From contig JAUSCI010000002.1 of assembly GCA_030651305.1 (NCBI GenBank), positions 1-38,747 on the forward strand: a stretch of DNA of 38,747 bases, given 5' to 3'. This document shows, one piece after another, positions 25,601 to 33,890 of this stretch; position 1 is the first letter of the stretch; each line of letters opens with the position of its first letter. The DNA is from Sulfuritalea sp. GTDB taxonomy: Bacteria; Pseudomonadota; Gammaproteobacteria; Burkholderiales; Rhodocyclaceae. A model generated the notes under the pieces. That model searched no databases and had not been told where the DNA came from. It worked only from the letters and a program-made list of their open reading frames with translations. The position numbers were made by a program, and so were the translations under genes.

Positions 25601-28476
25601 GGGGATACTCCATTTCCGGCGACCTGCCCATCGTGCTGCTGCAGATCGGGGACGCCGCCAATATCGGGCTCGTGCGCCAGCTGGTGCAGGCCCATGCTTA
25701 CTGGCGCCTGAAGGGACTGGCAGTGGACCTGGTGATCTGGAACGAAGATCAAGCCGGCTACCGGCAGCAATTGCAGTCGCAAATCCTCGGACTGATCACT
25801 TCGGGCATAGAGGCCAGCGTGATCGACCGACCGGGCGGCATTTTCGTGCGGCCGGCCGAGCAGATCTCCGGTGAGGACCGGATCCTGTTCCAGTCGGTCG
25901 CGCGCGCCGTCATTACGGATGGCCGGGGAACACTGGAGGAACAGATCAACCGTGGCGGTCCTGTCGAACCGCGCGTGCCGCAACTGGTGCCGACACGCCG
26001 CTACCGACCCGACACCTCGCATGACAATGCTGCCGCCGAGGCTTTGGCGCGCCGCGATCTGATCCTGTTCAACGGTCTGGGCGGCTTCACGCCCGACGGG
26101 CGCGAATACGTCATTACGCTTGGGCCGGGGCAAACGACACCGGCGCCGTGGGCGAACGTCCTGGCCAATCCGTGGTTCGGCACGGTCATTTCGGAGAACG
26201 GCGTCGGTTACACCTGGAGCGAGAACGCGCACGAGTTCCGCCTCACGCCCTGGCACAACGATCCGGTTAGCGACGGGAGCGGCGAAGCGCTGTACTTGCG
26301 CGACGAAGAGACCGGCCATGTCTGGTGCCCGACGCCGTTGCCGATCCGCGCGGCAACGCCTTACGTCATCCGGCATGGCTTCGGCTACAGCGTCTTCGAG
26401 ACCCGGTCGGGCGGCATCTGCTCGGAACTCTGGATCTATGTGGCCATCGACGCGCCCGTCAAGTTTTCGGTGTTGAAGGTGCGCAACGAGTCCGGTCGCG
26501 CGCGGAAACTCTCCGCGACCGGTTACGTCGAATGGGTGCTGGGCGATATCCGCGCGAAATCCGCCATGCACGTGACCACGGAAGTCGCTGTGCACAGTGG
26601 CGCGCTCCTGGCGCGGAATCCGCACAACCCGGAGTTCTCAGACCGGGTCGCCTTCTTCGACGTGGATGATCCGAAGCGCGCCGTGAGCGGCGACCGCAGG
26701 GAATTTCTCGGGCGCAACGGCTCGCCGGGAAATCCGGCCGCCATGAAGCGGGCGCGTCTTTCCGGCAAGACCGGAGCCGGTCTCGATCCCTGCGCTGCGA
26801 TCCAGGTGAGTATTGATCTGGCTGCCGGACAGGAGCGCGAGATCGTCTTTCGCCTTGGTGTCGGGCGCAATGCCAGTGACGCCGGCAAACTTGTGCAGCG
26901 CTGCCGTGGCGCACAGGCAGCGCGCGGCGCGCTGGAAGCCGTTTGGCAGCACTGGAACCACACGCTGGGCGCGGTACAGGTGGAAACCCCCGATCCCTCG
27001 GTCAATGTGCTGGCCAACGGCTGGCTGGTTTACCAAACTCTGGCCTGTCGTGTCTGGGCCCGTAGCGGCTACTACCAATCAGGCGGCGCCTTCGGTTTTC
27101 GCGATCAGTTGCAGGACATGATGGCGCTGATCCATAACCGCCCGGGTCTGGTGCGCGAACACCTGCTGCTGTGCGCCAGCCGCCAGTTCCATGAAGGCGA
27201 TGTCCAGCACTGGTGGCATCCGCCATCTGGCCGGGGCGTGCGCACGCATTGTTCGGACGATTACCTCTGGCTGCCGCTGGCGGTTTGCCGCTATGTCACA
27301 AGCACCGGCGATACCGGGGTACTGGATGAACCCGTGCCTTTTCTGGAAGGCCGTCCGGTCGGCGCCGAGGACGATTCCTACTTCGACCTGCCCGGCCGCT
27401 CGTCCGACACGGCAAGCCTTTACGACCACTGCGTGCGGGCCATCCGGCACGGCCAGCAATTCGGCGAGCACGGCCTGCCGCTGATCGGTTCCGGTGACTG
27501 GAACGACGGCATGAACCTGGTGGGCATGGATGGCCGGGGAGAGAGCGTCTGGCTCGGCTTCTTTCAGTGCGAAGTCCTCAGGCAGTTCACCGCGGTGGCG
27601 ACTGCGCATGACGATCCATCCTTCGCCGAACTTTGCCGGGAGGAGGGAGGGCGCTTGCGTCAGAATATCGAGCAGCATGGCTGGGATGGCGAGTGGTACC
27701 GCCGCGCCTACTTCGACGACGGCACGCCGCTGGGGTCGGCCGGCAACGTCGAATGCCGGATCGATTCAATCTCGCAAAGCTGGGCTGTGCTGTCGGGGGC
27801 GGGGGAAGAACATCGTTCGCGCATAGCCATGAAATCGGTCGTCGCCAAGTTGGTGCACCGGGACTCAGGGCTCATCCAGCTTCTCGATCCGCCCTTCGAC
27901 AACAAATCGGACATGGATCCGGGTTACATCCGAGGCTATGTGCCGGGTGTCAGGGAGAACGGCGGGCAATATACCCATGCGGCAATCTGGGCAGCGATGG
28001 CTTTTGCACAGTTGGGTGATCGCGAGCATGCCTGGGACTTGCTGACCATGATCAATCCGGTCAACCATTCACTCTCGGCAGAGGACATTGCGGTCTACAA
28101 AGCGGAACCCTATGTCGTCGCGGCAGACGTCTATGCGGTCGAGCCGCATGTCGGCCGTGGTGGCTGGAGCTGGTACACCGGCTCGGCCGGCTGGATGTAC
28201 CGTCTTGTCCTTGAATCGCTTCTCGGCCTGAGGCTTGAGGGAGAGCGCTTGTTGCTTGATCCCTGCCTGCCTGCCGACTGGCAGGCGTTCAAGATTCACT
28301 ATCGCTATCGCGAGACCGTATATCACATTGCCGTTTCACAAACGCGCACCGGCGATGACGGCAAGGACGGCGTGACGAGCGTAGTGGTTGACGGCGCCGA
28401 ACGTGCTGACATGACGATTCTTCTGGTTGATGACCGCCGCGATCACGCGGTTCGGGTTATCGTCCACGTCAAATAA
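19657..28476 (+). CDS. ndvB: Cyclic beta-1,2-glucan synthase (NdvB/Cgs type)
   Basis: A 2939-residue inner-membrane enzyme that starts, extends, cyclises and trims cyclic beta-1,2-glucan, an osmoregulated periplasmic glucan. The length matches rhizobial NdvB and Brucella Cgs. Membrane clusters lie near 429-500, 864-910 and 989-1040. The GT84 domain holds D671-T-D673 (TLDTDTRLP), LSHDLIEG (782-789) and the [10 protein letters not shown] segment (816-825), equivalent to QxxRW. The C-terminal half carries GH94-type phosphorylase modules that set chain length, with G2611-SGDWNDGMN including D2614 and D2617. The start is uncertain: no ATG or GTG fits, and TTG at 19657 (or 19660) is the best choice, 23 bp after the permease stop. 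No glucan exporter (NdvA) lies nearby. Confidence 0.95.
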   Translation: MLKGFTELNAGTKLTAYWQQSKALLSRGGWTHPSLEEELPLRSELFSAEQMEQHGKILARSHKLAAGRAPDQLLARLAANEVILAGVCKGLTTAVTKRRRVSPAGEWLLDNFYLIEEQIRTAKRHLPKGYSRELPRLASGSSTGQPRVYDVALEIIAHGDGRIDTESLGRFVAAYQTVTALKLGELWAIPIMLRLALIENLRRVGAGIAARLVERNLARYWADQMVETAEQDPKGLILVISDMARSSPPMVSAFVAELARRLQGRGVALALPLTWIEQRLAESGLTIEQLVQAENQRQAAYQVSISNSIGSLRVLGAMDWREFVETMSVVEQTLLGDPAGVYGAMDFATRDRYRHATERIAKRGRLSEFEVARKAVELARSGAAITADAGASDRAGHVGFYLIDKGLPDLERAAEVRLLRAEALARRAGRSPLLLYLGAMALITAIVSGGLVAQVPPIALPAGIFAGWSGWALWPIGILSLLAASQLAIALVNRLATLLVIPRPLPRMDFGAGIPSTARSLVVIPTMLTSASGIEDLVEALEVRFLANRDERLHFGLLTDFRDADQESLAEDAALVQLARTRIDELNERYGSTGGQTGSDIFFLFHRARQWNPQERIWMGYERKRGKLADLNALLRGRAHVSADDGVNSGFALVVGDTAVLLEVKYVITLDTDTRLPRDAARQFVGAMAHPLNRPHYDEGKQRVSAGYGILQPRVAISLPGTNRSHYARLYGGEPGIDPYTRAVSDVYQDVFREGSFIGKGIYDVDAFEQALGGRFPENCILSHDLIEGCFARAGLLSDVELYEDTPARYSADVNRRYRWIRGDWQLAGWLRRRIPGECVGTDKTRQKNPLSMLSQWKLFDNLRRSLVPAALLLLLLLGWTLLPLPGRWTLSVVAILLLPSLSAAIIDLFGKSKEALLRQHLADVARSASRCLMQVAFELACLPYEAYFSLGAIVRTTWRMKVAHSRLLEWNPSGEIDCNPPLPGRSDLATSFRVMWVGPAIATAVATYLALSTPAMLLVAAPILLLWFASPAIAWWISCPLAERKAPLSADQTFFLRTLSRRTWAFFDNFVGAEDHWLPPDNYQDYRIAAIAHRTSPTNIGMALLANLAAYDFGYIPSGQLVLRTANTFSTMAGMERHRGHFYNWYDTLTLQPLPPRYISTVDSGNLAGHLLTLRAGLLALADDPILPARLFDGLSDTLGILAEASDGAGAVPVAAFRKNLESASAAAPRPLAAARLILFGLATGAEDLIVQIARGLKGSDDPALESEANAWAEALARQCREALDDLNFLAPWLSLATAPNGFRKFDGSDGIPTLRQLAAAGSTQARHRLAAIEDLALQAFGLASMEFDFLFDAQRHLLTIGYNVDERRADTSYYDLLASEARLCCFVAIAQGQLPQESWFSLGRLLTGSGGEPVLLSWSGSMFEYLMPLLVMPTYDNTLLDQTCKAAVARQIEYGKQRGVPWGISECGYNTVDVHLNYQYRAFGVPGLGLKRGLADDLVIAPYASALALMVAPEAACLNLQRLAAEGFMGKFGFFEAIDYTPARQRRRQSSAVVRSFMAHHQGMSLLALAYLLLDRPMQRRFESDRLFQAVMPLLQERVPKATALFSHTDQLSSQRAAGTVAEMPIRVFNTPDTPNPEVQLLSNGHYHVMVTNAGGGYSRWKDLAVTRWHEDGTRDHWGSFCYLRDVASGAYWSTAHQPTQKRPESYEAIFSEGRAEFRRRDSVAAKDGTDAGQFETHTDIVVSPEDDIELRRVRITNRSRQRREIDVTSYAEVVIAPAAADVLHPAFSNLFVQTEVMRERRAILCTRRPRSTGEQPPWMFHLMIAHGADISEVSYETDRLRFIGRGRNVAAPLAMGVAGAGPATLSGSDGSVLDPIVAIRYSLMLDPEQSATIDIVSGVADSRELAVCLIEKYQDRHLADRVFELAWTHSQVVLRQLNATEADAQLFARLASSVIYANDSLRAAAAILIRNRRGQSGLWGYSISGDLPIVLLQIGDAANIGLVRQLVQAHAYWRLKGLAVDLVIWNEDQAGYRQQLQSQILGLITSGIEASVIDRPGGIFVRPAEQISGEDRILFQSVARAVITDGRGTLEEQINRGGPVEPRVPQLVPTRRYRPDTSHDNAAAEALARRDLILFNGLGGFTPDGREYVITLGPGQTTPAPWANVLANPWFGTVISENGVGYTWSENAHEFRLTPWHNDPVSDGSGEALYLRDEETGHVWCPTPLPIRAATPYVIRHGFGYSVFETRSGGICSELWIYVAIDAPVKFSVLKVRNESGRARKLSATGYVEWVLGDIRAKSAMHVTTEVAVHSGALLARNPHNPEFSDRVAFFDVDDPKRAVSGDRREFLGRNGSPGNPAAMKRARLSGKTGAGLDPCAAIQVSIDLAAGQEREIVFRLGVGRNASDAGKLVQRCRGAQAARGALEAVWQHWNHTLGAVQVETPDPSVNVLANGWLVYQTLACRVWARSGYYQSGGAFGFRDQLQDMMALIHNRPGLVREHLLLCASRQFHEGDVQHWWHPPSGRGVRTHCSDDYLWLPLAVCRYVTSTGDTGVLDEPVPFLEGRPVGAEDDSYFDLPGRSSDTASLYDHCVRAIRHGQQFGEHGLPLIGSGDWNDGMNLVGMDGRGESVWLGFFQCEVLRQFTAVATAHDDPSFAELCREEGGRLRQNIEQHGWDGEWYRRAYFDDGTPLGSAGNVECRIDSISQSWAVLSGAGEEHRSRIAMKSVVAKLVHRDSGLIQLLDPPFDNKSDMDPGYIRGYVPGVRENGGQYTHAAIWAAMAFAQLGDREHAWDLLTMINPVNHSLSAEDIAVYKAEPYVVAADVYAVEPHVGRGGWSWYTGSAGWMYRLVLESLLGLRLEGERLLLDPCLPADWQAFKIHYRYRETVYHIAVSQTRTGDDGKDGVTSVVVDGAERADMTILLVDDRRDHAVRVIVHVK

Positions 28477-28500
28477 CCGGCTGCGGGACTACAGACAAGG

Positions 28501-28529
28501 GCAGGCTGTCCCCGCCGAGGCCAGCCTGC
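28501..28529. repeat. Inverted repeat between ndvB and the metallopeptidase gene
   Basis: GCAGGCTG (28501-28508) pairs exactly with CAGCCTGC (28522-28529) across a 13-base loop, 24 bp after the ndvB stop. It could be a weak terminator or a processing hairpin between the two genes. No T-run follows. Confidence 0.35.
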
Positions 28530-28561
28530 ACGCGCCATAACACCATGCTTCCAGAGGCGAA

Positions 28562-29647
28562 TTGAAAGCGTTCCATTTTCTCGCCGTGCTTGCGATGCTT
28601 GTGCTGCAGCCAGCTGCGGGACAAGACGCAGCTGCGCTGCCATGCGCCGACAAAGACCGGAAATGCGCGCATGGCGCGATGCAAAAGCATGTCGCGGCCA
28701 GGATAGCCACGTGGCAGGCGGTGGTATCAGTGCCCGTGAGCGAACGCATCGGCACCGCGCCGCCCTACCTCGTTGAATACATCAACCTGGACAATATCCT
28801 TAACGGCTTTCCGGAAAGGCCGCGCGCGGCAAAGGTGGAGGCTGACTTGCTGGCTGACGTGAAGGCTGCCATTGCAGACTTGCCGGCGGAGATATGGAAT
28901 CTTCCCGGCCAGCGTCTCCTTGGCATCTATTTCGTCGAGAACCTTGGCGGAACCGGGTACACCGACTATGTCCTCGACCGGAATGCCAAACCTGTCGCCG
29001 CCTACATGGTCTTTGACGCCGCTGTTCTTGCCCGGACCAAAGCCAACGCCTGGGCGACCTGGAAAGAAAGCACGCCATTCAAGACCGGTTCAGGGTATGT
29101 GCTCGATGCCCGCATCGAAGCGGATGGCGACGACAACCGCAAGAACGCCATCCAGTACATCCTCCTGCACGAACTGGGGCACGTACTGTCAGTCGGCACC
29201 AATCTCCACCCGCCGTGGAATATCGCACCCAGGGACGTGGCGGGAAGCGCGACCTATCCGTATTCCGATCTGTCGTGGCAGATCGATCGAAAGGCGAACA
29301 AGTACCGAAGCCTGTTCGATGCCAGGTTTCCGCAGCGCACGAGCACGGTGTACTACGTCGGCGCGAAACTTCCTGCCGATGCGATGGTGTCCACTTATGC
29401 CAATCTGGGGAACACCAATTTCCCGTCGCTCTACGCCGCCACCAGCCCGGGTGACGATTTTGCCGAGGCCTTTGCGAGCTATGTGCATGTGGTACTGATG
29501 CAGCGACCCTGGCAGATCAGAATATCGCACAATGGCGACGTGGTGAAAGTCTTCAAGTCCTGCTGGGGCGAACCGCGCTGCGCAAGGAAACAGGAATTAC
29601 TGAGGGACCTTGTCGAGCGTTCTTCCAGTGTTACAGGTGTGCGATAA
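28562..29647 (+). CDS. Putative secreted zinc metallopeptidase (HELGH), uncharacterised
   Basis: A 361-residue protein with a TTG start. That start is supported because it begins directly at a good signal peptide (KAFHFLAVLAMLVLQPAAG, cleavage near residue 20) and no ATG gives one. The zinc motif H203-E204-L-G-H207 lies in IQYILLHELGHVLSVG. About 95 residues later, DDFAEAFASYVH supplies E302 as a candidate third ligand, as in gluzincin-like and ATLF-like toxin-fold peptidases. Four cysteines (28, 35, 334, 340) could form disulfides in the periplasm or outside. I do not recognise a named family. It follows ndvB by 85 bp and may share its transcript. Confidence 0.7.
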   Translation: MKAFHFLAVLAMLVLQPAAGQDAAALPCADKDRKCAHGAMQKHVAARIATWQAVVSVPVSERIGTAPPYLVEYINLDNILNGFPERPRAAKVEADLLADVKAAIADLPAEIWNLPGQRLLGIYFVENLGGTGYTDYVLDRNAKPVAAYMVFDAAVLARTKANAWATWKESTPFKTGSGYVLDARIEADGDDNRKNAIQYILLHELGHVLSVGTNLHPPWNIAPRDVAGSATYPYSDLSWQIDRKANKYRSLFDARFPQRTSTVYYVGAKLPADAMVSTYANLGNTNFPSLYAATSPGDDFAEAFASYVHVVLMQRPWQIRISHNGDVVKVFKSCWGEPRCARKQELLRDLVERSSSVTGVR

Positions 29648-29718
29648 AGAAGTTTGCGTACGGCGCTCGGGATGTCGCCGATCTGCTTGCGTTCGCGATA
29701 TTCTCAAGGCTGCGACTG

Positions 29719-30354
29719 TCAAGTCTCGATGTGCGCAATTCGCACAATTTCCTGAGCGATTCCTTCCGGCGACAGGACAAAATCGATGCAGCCGCTGGCA
29801 ATGGCGCTCTCCGGCATGTCCGGCTGCTTCGCCGTATCCAGCTTCTGGGCGATGGTGATGCCGCCCGCGTCCTTGATGCCGCATAGCGCTGCGGCGCCAT
29901 CGCCATCATAGCCAGAGACAATGACGGCGATCAGCTTGCCGTCCCAGCACTCGGTCATCGAGCGCAGAAAAACCGTGATCACATCCGGCCAGCCCCGCGG
30001 TTTGGATATCGGCTCCAGATGAAATTTTCCGTTCCGGACGTGCAAATCGCGATTTTCAGGAATGATGAATACCCGATTGGGTTCGATCAGCATGTGTTCC
30101 GCAATCAGATCGACCGGCATTTTCGTGAAGCGGGGAAGAACCTCATGGAGATGCGTTGGCATGCTGGTGATGTGATTGACGATGACGATCGCCACTCCCA
30201 TGTCAGCCGGAAGATTTTGCAGTAGCCGGATGTAGGCGTCGAGGCCGCCCGCCGAACCGCCGACGCAGACAACAGGAAAGCTCGCCGCGGAGAAATCCGC
30301 TGCAGGACGGCTTGGCGCCGGCTTCCGCGTCTGACTTTCCATTTGTCGATTCAT
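29719..30354 (-). CDS. Stand-alone CheB-type methylesterase domain protein
   Basis: A 211-residue protein that is only a CheB catalytic domain, with no receiver. The expected catalytic residues are visible: S34 in VGGSAGG, H61 in IVNHI and an Asp in SGYDGDG (D152, less likely D150). In chemotaxis, CheB removes methyl groups from, and deamidates, receptor glutamates. No chemoreceptor, CheA, CheW or CheR is in the window, so the substrate is unknown. Solo CheB domains also occur in non-chemotactic regulatory loci. The ATG at 30354 has GGAGGG 7 bp upstream. It follows the SDH-type protein by 27 bp and ends convergent with the metallopeptidase. Confidence 0.85.
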   Translation of the reverse strand: MNRQMESQTRKPAPSRPAADFSAASFPVVCVGGSAGGLDAYIRLLQNLPADMGVAIVIVNHITSMPTHLHEVLPRFTKMPVDLIAEHMLIEPNRVFIIPENRDLHVRNGKFHLEPISKPRGWPDVITVFLRSMTECWDGKLIAVIVSGYDGDGAAALCGIKDAGGITIAQKLDTAKQPDMPESAIASGCIDFVLSPEGIAQEIVRIAHIET

Positions 30355-30381
30355 GAAACCCTCCAGCTGCGCAGTACGGGA

Positions 30382-31350
30382 CTACTTTCCGGAATTCTGG
30401 TTCGGAATCTGAACGGGACCGGGAGCAGGAACGGCCCGGCCGGGAGCAGGAACGGTCCGGCCGGGAGGAGCAAGCTCGCCCTTGCCTTCGCCGTGGCTAC
30501 GGATTGGCACATAGACTACCGACGGGCGGCGCACATTCGCTTGCGGATACAGGTCCATCAGTTCATACACCACGCGCGGCATCTCGGTCGTAACCGGCAG
30601 GCCGAGTTGCTTGGCGAATCGCACGGTGATCGGAAAGTCGTGCGTCCATCGTCCTTCGCTCAGCACCACCGCCAGCTCGGCCGCTTTGTTTTCCGGCATG
30701 TGCTTGCTCAAAATGTCGGTCACGAAGCCGGCGACCTGAATGCGGGCCTTGGCGGCGATATCAGCCAAGATCAGCGTTTCGTCGCTGATGTGCTGTGCCT
30801 TCTTGAGTTTGAGGACTTGCAGAATGGAGGCCGCCGGCATGTCGCCGATCTGCGGATCAACCGGCCCCAGCACGGCATTGCGGTCCATCACGATTTCGTC
30901 GGCGGCGAGCGCGATCAGGGTGCCGCCGCTCATGGCGTAGTGGGGGATGAACACCGTGACCTTGCCTTTGCGCTCGACCAGCGCCCTGGCGATCTGTTCG
31001 GCAGCAAGGATCAGCCCTCCCGGCGTGTGCAGAACGAGGTCGATGGGACGGTCGTCGGGTGTCAGCCGGATCGCTCGAAGTACTGCCTCGGAGTCTTCGA
31101 TGTTGATGTCGCTCGACAGCGGCACGCCGAGGACGCTGCGGCTTTCCTGGCGGTGGATCAGTGCGATCACCCGCGACTTGCGCTCGTTCTGCAACTGATC
31201 GACCAGTGCATCGCGTTTCTGCCGGGTGGTATCGCTGCCGCCGAATACCTGCAGCAGCAGAAGTCCGACCAGCGACAGCCAGAACAGCATGCGCGCTGCT
31301 TGGGCGAGGTGGAACCAGATTCCCATTCCGGATTGCTTTTGAATGTCCAT
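30382..31350 (-). CDS. SDH-family (ClpP/crotonase-fold) membrane serine protease-like protein
   Basis: A 322-residue protein with one N-terminal membrane helix (about 17-37) followed by a ClpP/SppA-fold domain of the serine dehydrogenase proteinase (SDH_sah) family. Visible signatures are HTPGG (108-112), the probable nucleophile S141 in HYAMSGGT, DEIVMD (151-156), GPVDPQIGD (162-170) and the late WTHDFPIT segment. It is likely an inner-membrane-anchored peptidase; substrates are unknown. The C-terminus is Pro/Gly-rich with a repeated PAPGRxV heptapeptide. It lies 187 bp from the REC-DUF1003 gene upstream and 27 bp from the CheB gene downstream. Confidence 0.83.
   Translation of the reverse strand: MDIQKQSGMGIWFHLAQAARMLFWLSLVGLLLLQVFGGSDTTRQKRDALVDQLQNERKSRVIALIHRQESRSVLGVPLSSDINIEDSEAVLRAIRLTPDDRPIDLVLHTPGGLILAAEQIARALVERKGKVTVFIPHYAMSGGTLIALAADEIVMDRNAVLGPVDPQIGDMPAASILQVLKLKKAQHISDETLILADIAAKARIQVAGFVTDILSKHMPENKAAELAVVLSEGRWTHDFPITVRFAKQLGLPVTTEMPRVVYELMDLYPQANVRRPSVVYVPIRSHGEGKGELAPPGRTVPAPGRAVPAPGPVQIPNQNSGK
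30420..30461 (-). repeat. Two 21-bp tandem repeats in the C-terminal tail of the SDH-type protein
   Basis: Two nearly identical 21-bp units encode the heptapeptides PAPGRTV-like and PAPGRAV, with a partial third copy on the C-terminal side. They lengthen a Pro/Gly-rich tail outside the protease fold. Such a run may be length-variable between strains. Confidence 0.7.
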
Positions 31351-31537
31351 GGCATGGAGGTGAAAGGCGGCAATACGGTGCCGGAGGATTTCAGATTAAT
31401 GTTTGGCAATCTGGCCGTCTGTTCGGCTACGCACACAGCAATGCATCCGGCGGATTGTTCATCGATTTAGGCCGCAAGGGTTTGGCGGCGGGCCCCCGGC
31501 GACCAATCCTTACAAAATGGCGTCGACGGTCCGAATG

Positions 31538-32578
31538 TCAGTTTTCATCCTTGCTCCTGACGGGCCACATCATCGGCAGATGTTCCCGCAGAAATCCGCT
31601 ACCGGCCTGGATCAATCTCTTGCCAGAACCTGCGCTTCTGTCTTCGCGCTGATGAAGGCGCTCAATTTCGGACAGTACATCCTCGAGCTTGGTTTCCATC
31701 TCAAGGTCCGCATCTGCAAGCTTGCTGGTCTCATCGCTGGTGATCCCGATTTTGTTTTGAATGGCCCGCAACATCTGCAGCACCCGGGTCAGTTCGTGCT
31801 CGGTAAGCAGGCCGGTCTGCAGACCCAGGTCGGAGAGACGGCTGGCCTCCTTGGCCAACAGGTTTTGGCTGATGAGCACGAATGTCGCCAGGAAAATAGC
31901 TTCCAGTGACACGACCATGGTCAGGAATCCGTAGGGATACGGGTCGAAGGGAACCATGCCGAGATGGCCGGTGTTCAAAATGAACCACAACAGAAACCAC
32001 ACGATATGCACGTAAAAAAACGCCATGCTGCCGGAAAAGAATGTCATGCCGTTGGCGATCCGGTCCTGCAAACTTTGCTCACGGGCGGCCTTCTGGCGCA
32101 CCTGGATGATCTTGCGAATGTTGCGCTGAATGACGCTTGACAGTGCCGGATTGTCTTCTTTGTGATCGGCAATTTCCCTCTGCAGCAGACGCATCTCCAG
32201 CAGGTTGTGGACGCTGGTCAATATTTCCAGGCGTTCAAACGGACGATGGATGAAGTCCTTTGCACCGGATTGCAGCGCACGAAGCTTGTATTCGGGCTCG
32301 GCCGTGAGGGCGAGTATCAACGGGTAATCGTCTGCGTCGGCTTCCTTCAACCGTTCCATTACCTGAAATCCATTCATGCCCGGCATCTGGATATCCATCA
32401 GAATCAGGTCGTAGCGATTTTTCCGCTGCAGCGCGCAGACCTCCAGCGGATCCGTGGTCGCGGCCACGCCGGTGTAGCCCGCAGTGCTCAGAATTAGAGC
32501 AAGCAAACGGACATTGAGTTCCTGATCGTCAACAATCAGGATGCGGGCGCCAAGAATGTCGGGTTCGGCAACGGTCAT
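31538..32578 (-). CDS. Response-regulator receiver fused to DUF1003 membrane domain
   Basis: A 346-residue fusion. Residues 8-125 are a CheY-type receiver with D17/D18, phospho-acceptor D62 and T92, but the conserved Lys before Pro is R112 (IHRPF). A charged linker leads to a DUF1003 domain (about 140-245) with two membrane helices (180-204 and 217-238) and the family stretch FDPYPYGFLTMVVSLEAIFLATFVLISQN. A coiled-coil-rich tail follows. The receiver is very similar to the regulator in the gsp operon, including the start (MTVAEPDILGARILIVDDQ). This supports the ATG at 32578 over one at 32641. It follows the OmpA lipoprotein by 65 bp. Its output is presumably membrane-located, but DUF1003 has no known function. 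Confidence 0.88.
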   Translation of the reverse strand: MTVAEPDILGARILIVDDQELNVRLLALILSTAGYTGVAATTDPLEVCALQRKNRYDLILMDIQMPGMNGFQVMERLKEADADDYPLILALTAEPEYKLRALQSGAKDFIHRPFERLEILTSVHNLLEMRLLQREIADHKEDNPALSSVIQRNIRKIIQVRQKAAREQSLQDRIANGMTFFSGSMAFFYVHIVWFLLWFILNTGHLGMVPFDPYPYGFLTMVVSLEAIFLATFVLISQNLLAKEASRLSDLGLQTGLLTEHELTRVLQMLRAIQNKIGITSDETSKLADADLEMETKLEDVLSEIERLHQREDRSAGSGKRLIQAGSGFLREHLPMMWPVRSKDEN

Positions 32579-32643
32579 GGCGTTTCCGCGGATGGGGTAT
32601 CGGCTGCCCGGGGCAATTTGCCTCCGGACAGAACCCGCCATGA

Positions 32644-33372
32644 TCAGCGCTGCGAAATCAAGCCGCTGTCACCGGAAAATACAATCTCGACGCGCCGGTT
32701 CAACTGGCGATTCGCTTCGGTATCATTGGCGGCGACCGGATGGGTTTCGCCATAACCGCGGATTGCAATGCGGTTCTGCGCCACACCCATTTCCTGCAAT
32801 GCACCGCGCACTGCGTCAGCGCGACGCTCCGACAGTTCCTGGTTATGCGCTGCCGTGCCTGTGCTGTCGGTAAAGCCTTCGATCAACACTGTCCGTTGCG
32901 GATGTTGTTGCAGGACATCGGCCAGCTTTTGTGCCGTGCGCATTCCATCCACATTGAGGAGGGCCAGGTCGGTGCCAAACAGCACGTCGCCGAGAGTGAT
33001 GACCAGACCACGTGCGGTTTGTGTTGCTGCCAGATCGGCCAACTGCGCCTCCAGCATTGCGCTACGTGCTTGTGCGGCCTGCAGCTGGCGTTCGGATTCA
33101 GCGGCATTGCCGCGGGCCAGCAGGGTCTGGCGCTGTGCTTCATCGGCGTCGCTTTCGGCGGCCTGGGTCTGGCGCCTGGATTCAGCGGCATTGCCGCGGG
33201 CCAGCAGGGTCTGGCGCTGAGCTTCGTCGGCGTCGTTCTCGGCGGCCTGGGTCTGGCGCCGGGCGTCCGTGACGTCAGCGGTCGCCGGGGCCTTCAGGCT
33301 GCTGCAACCGGCAGCCACAACCACTACTGCGCCGAAAAGGGCGTTGCGCCAGTGTTTCGAATTGTTTGTCAT
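32644..33372 (-). CDS. OmpA-family peptidoglycan-binding lipoprotein
   Basis: A 242-residue outer-membrane lipoprotein: the signal ends at AAGC (Cys23). An Ala/Gln/Arg-rich coiled coil (about 35-115, DUF4398-like) contains two copies of a 28-residue repeat. An OmpA C-terminal domain (about 122-233) follows. It has GFTDSTG with D169 and the SERRADAV helix with R183/R184, residues that in OmpA bind meso-diaminopimelate of peptidoglycan, and the closing NRRVEIVF. The ATG at 33372 is preceded by GGAGAAGAACG; the frame remains open to 33627 but has no signal there. It probably tethers the outer membrane to the wall. Confidence 0.9.
   Translation of the reverse strand: MTNNSKHWRNALFGAVVVVAAGCSSLKAPATADVTDARRQTQAAENDADEAQRQTLLARGNAAESRRQTQAAESDADEAQRQTLLARGNAAESERQLQAAQARSAMLEAQLADLAATQTARGLVITLGDVLFGTDLALLNVDGMRTAQKLADVLQQHPQRTVLIEGFTDSTGTAAHNQELSERRADAVRGALQEMGVAQNRIAIRGYGETHPVAANDTEANRQLNRRVEIVFSGDSGLISQR
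33101..33268 (-). repeat. 84-bp tandem duplication in the OmpA lipoprotein
   Basis: Two adjacent 84-bp units (33101-33184 and 33185-33268) differ at only a few positions and each encode 28 residues of the coiled-coil region. That region carries the alternating RRQTQAAE and DADEAQRQTLLARGNAAES pattern. Near identity at DNA level points to a recent in-frame duplication that lengthens the coiled coil. Confidence 0.88.
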
Positions 33373-33529
33373 CGTTCTTCTCCAGTAGACCGCCAGGAAG
33401 GTGCGGCTGTGTTCGTACTGTGGATTGTTATAGGCCGTGGCGTCGACAAAGTCGGTACGCTGACGCACACAGTCCTGCACCCAGGCCGGCACGGCCTGCC
33501 AACGCCGTACCGCCAGCGCCGACTTTCCG

Positions 33530-33889
33530 CTACACCATCTTGCAGACCACCTTGAGGAATTCCTGGTAGCGAATCGGTTTGGCAATGTAGCCGTCGCAGC
33601 CGGCGGCTTCCATCCGTTCGCGGTCACCGTTCATGGCGAGGGCAGTCAGCGCCACGATCTTGATCTTGCTGGTCGCGGCATCCCTCTTGAGCAGACGCGT
33701 CGCCGCCAGGCCGTCCATGCCGGGTAACTGCACGTCCATCAGGATCAGTTGCGGCAGGCTCTCGCGGGCGAGCCGGATGCCTTCTTCGGCGTCGGTTGCC
33801 TCGATCACCTCGTGACCCTCCCTTTGCAACAGCAAAGCGGTCAGCTTCATGTTGGCGGCATTGTCTTCGATCACCAGGATGCGTGCCAT
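33530..33889 (-). CDS. Single-domain response regulator (CheY-like)
   Basis: A 119-residue receiver with no output domain. E8/D9 form the acidic pair (VIEDN), the phospho-acceptor Asp lies in LILMDVQLPGMDG, and the Thr (VALTALAMNGDR) and Lys (IAKPIRY) positions are intact. Its sequence is of the DivK/hybrid-kinase receiver type (MKLTALLLQREGHEV). The ATG is 1 bp after the stop of the upstream hybrid kinase, so it is almost surely its partner or a relay shuttle. A 157-bp gap without any gene separates it from ompA downstream. Confidence 0.93.
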   Translation of the reverse strand: MARILVIEDNAANMKLTALLLQREGHEVIEATDAEEGIRLARESLPQLILMDVQLPGMDGLAATRLLKRDAATSKIKIVALTALAMNGDRERMEAAGCDGYIAKPIRYQEFLKVVCKMV

Positions 33890-33890
33890 G

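Noticed and set aside
29719-30354. Evidence for a chemotaxis operon because of CheB
   Set aside because: No chemoreceptor, CheA, CheW or CheR is present, and the CheB lacks a receiver.
31351-31537. Possible gene in the 187-bp gap before the SDH-type protein
   Set aside because: No frame of credible length or Shine-Dalgarno is visible; it is probably leader and promoter sequence.
33373-33529. N-terminal extension of the OmpA lipoprotein to 33627
   Set aside because: The extension has no signal peptide and overlaps the CheY-like gene, while the ATG at 33372 has a good Shine-Dalgarno and lipobox.
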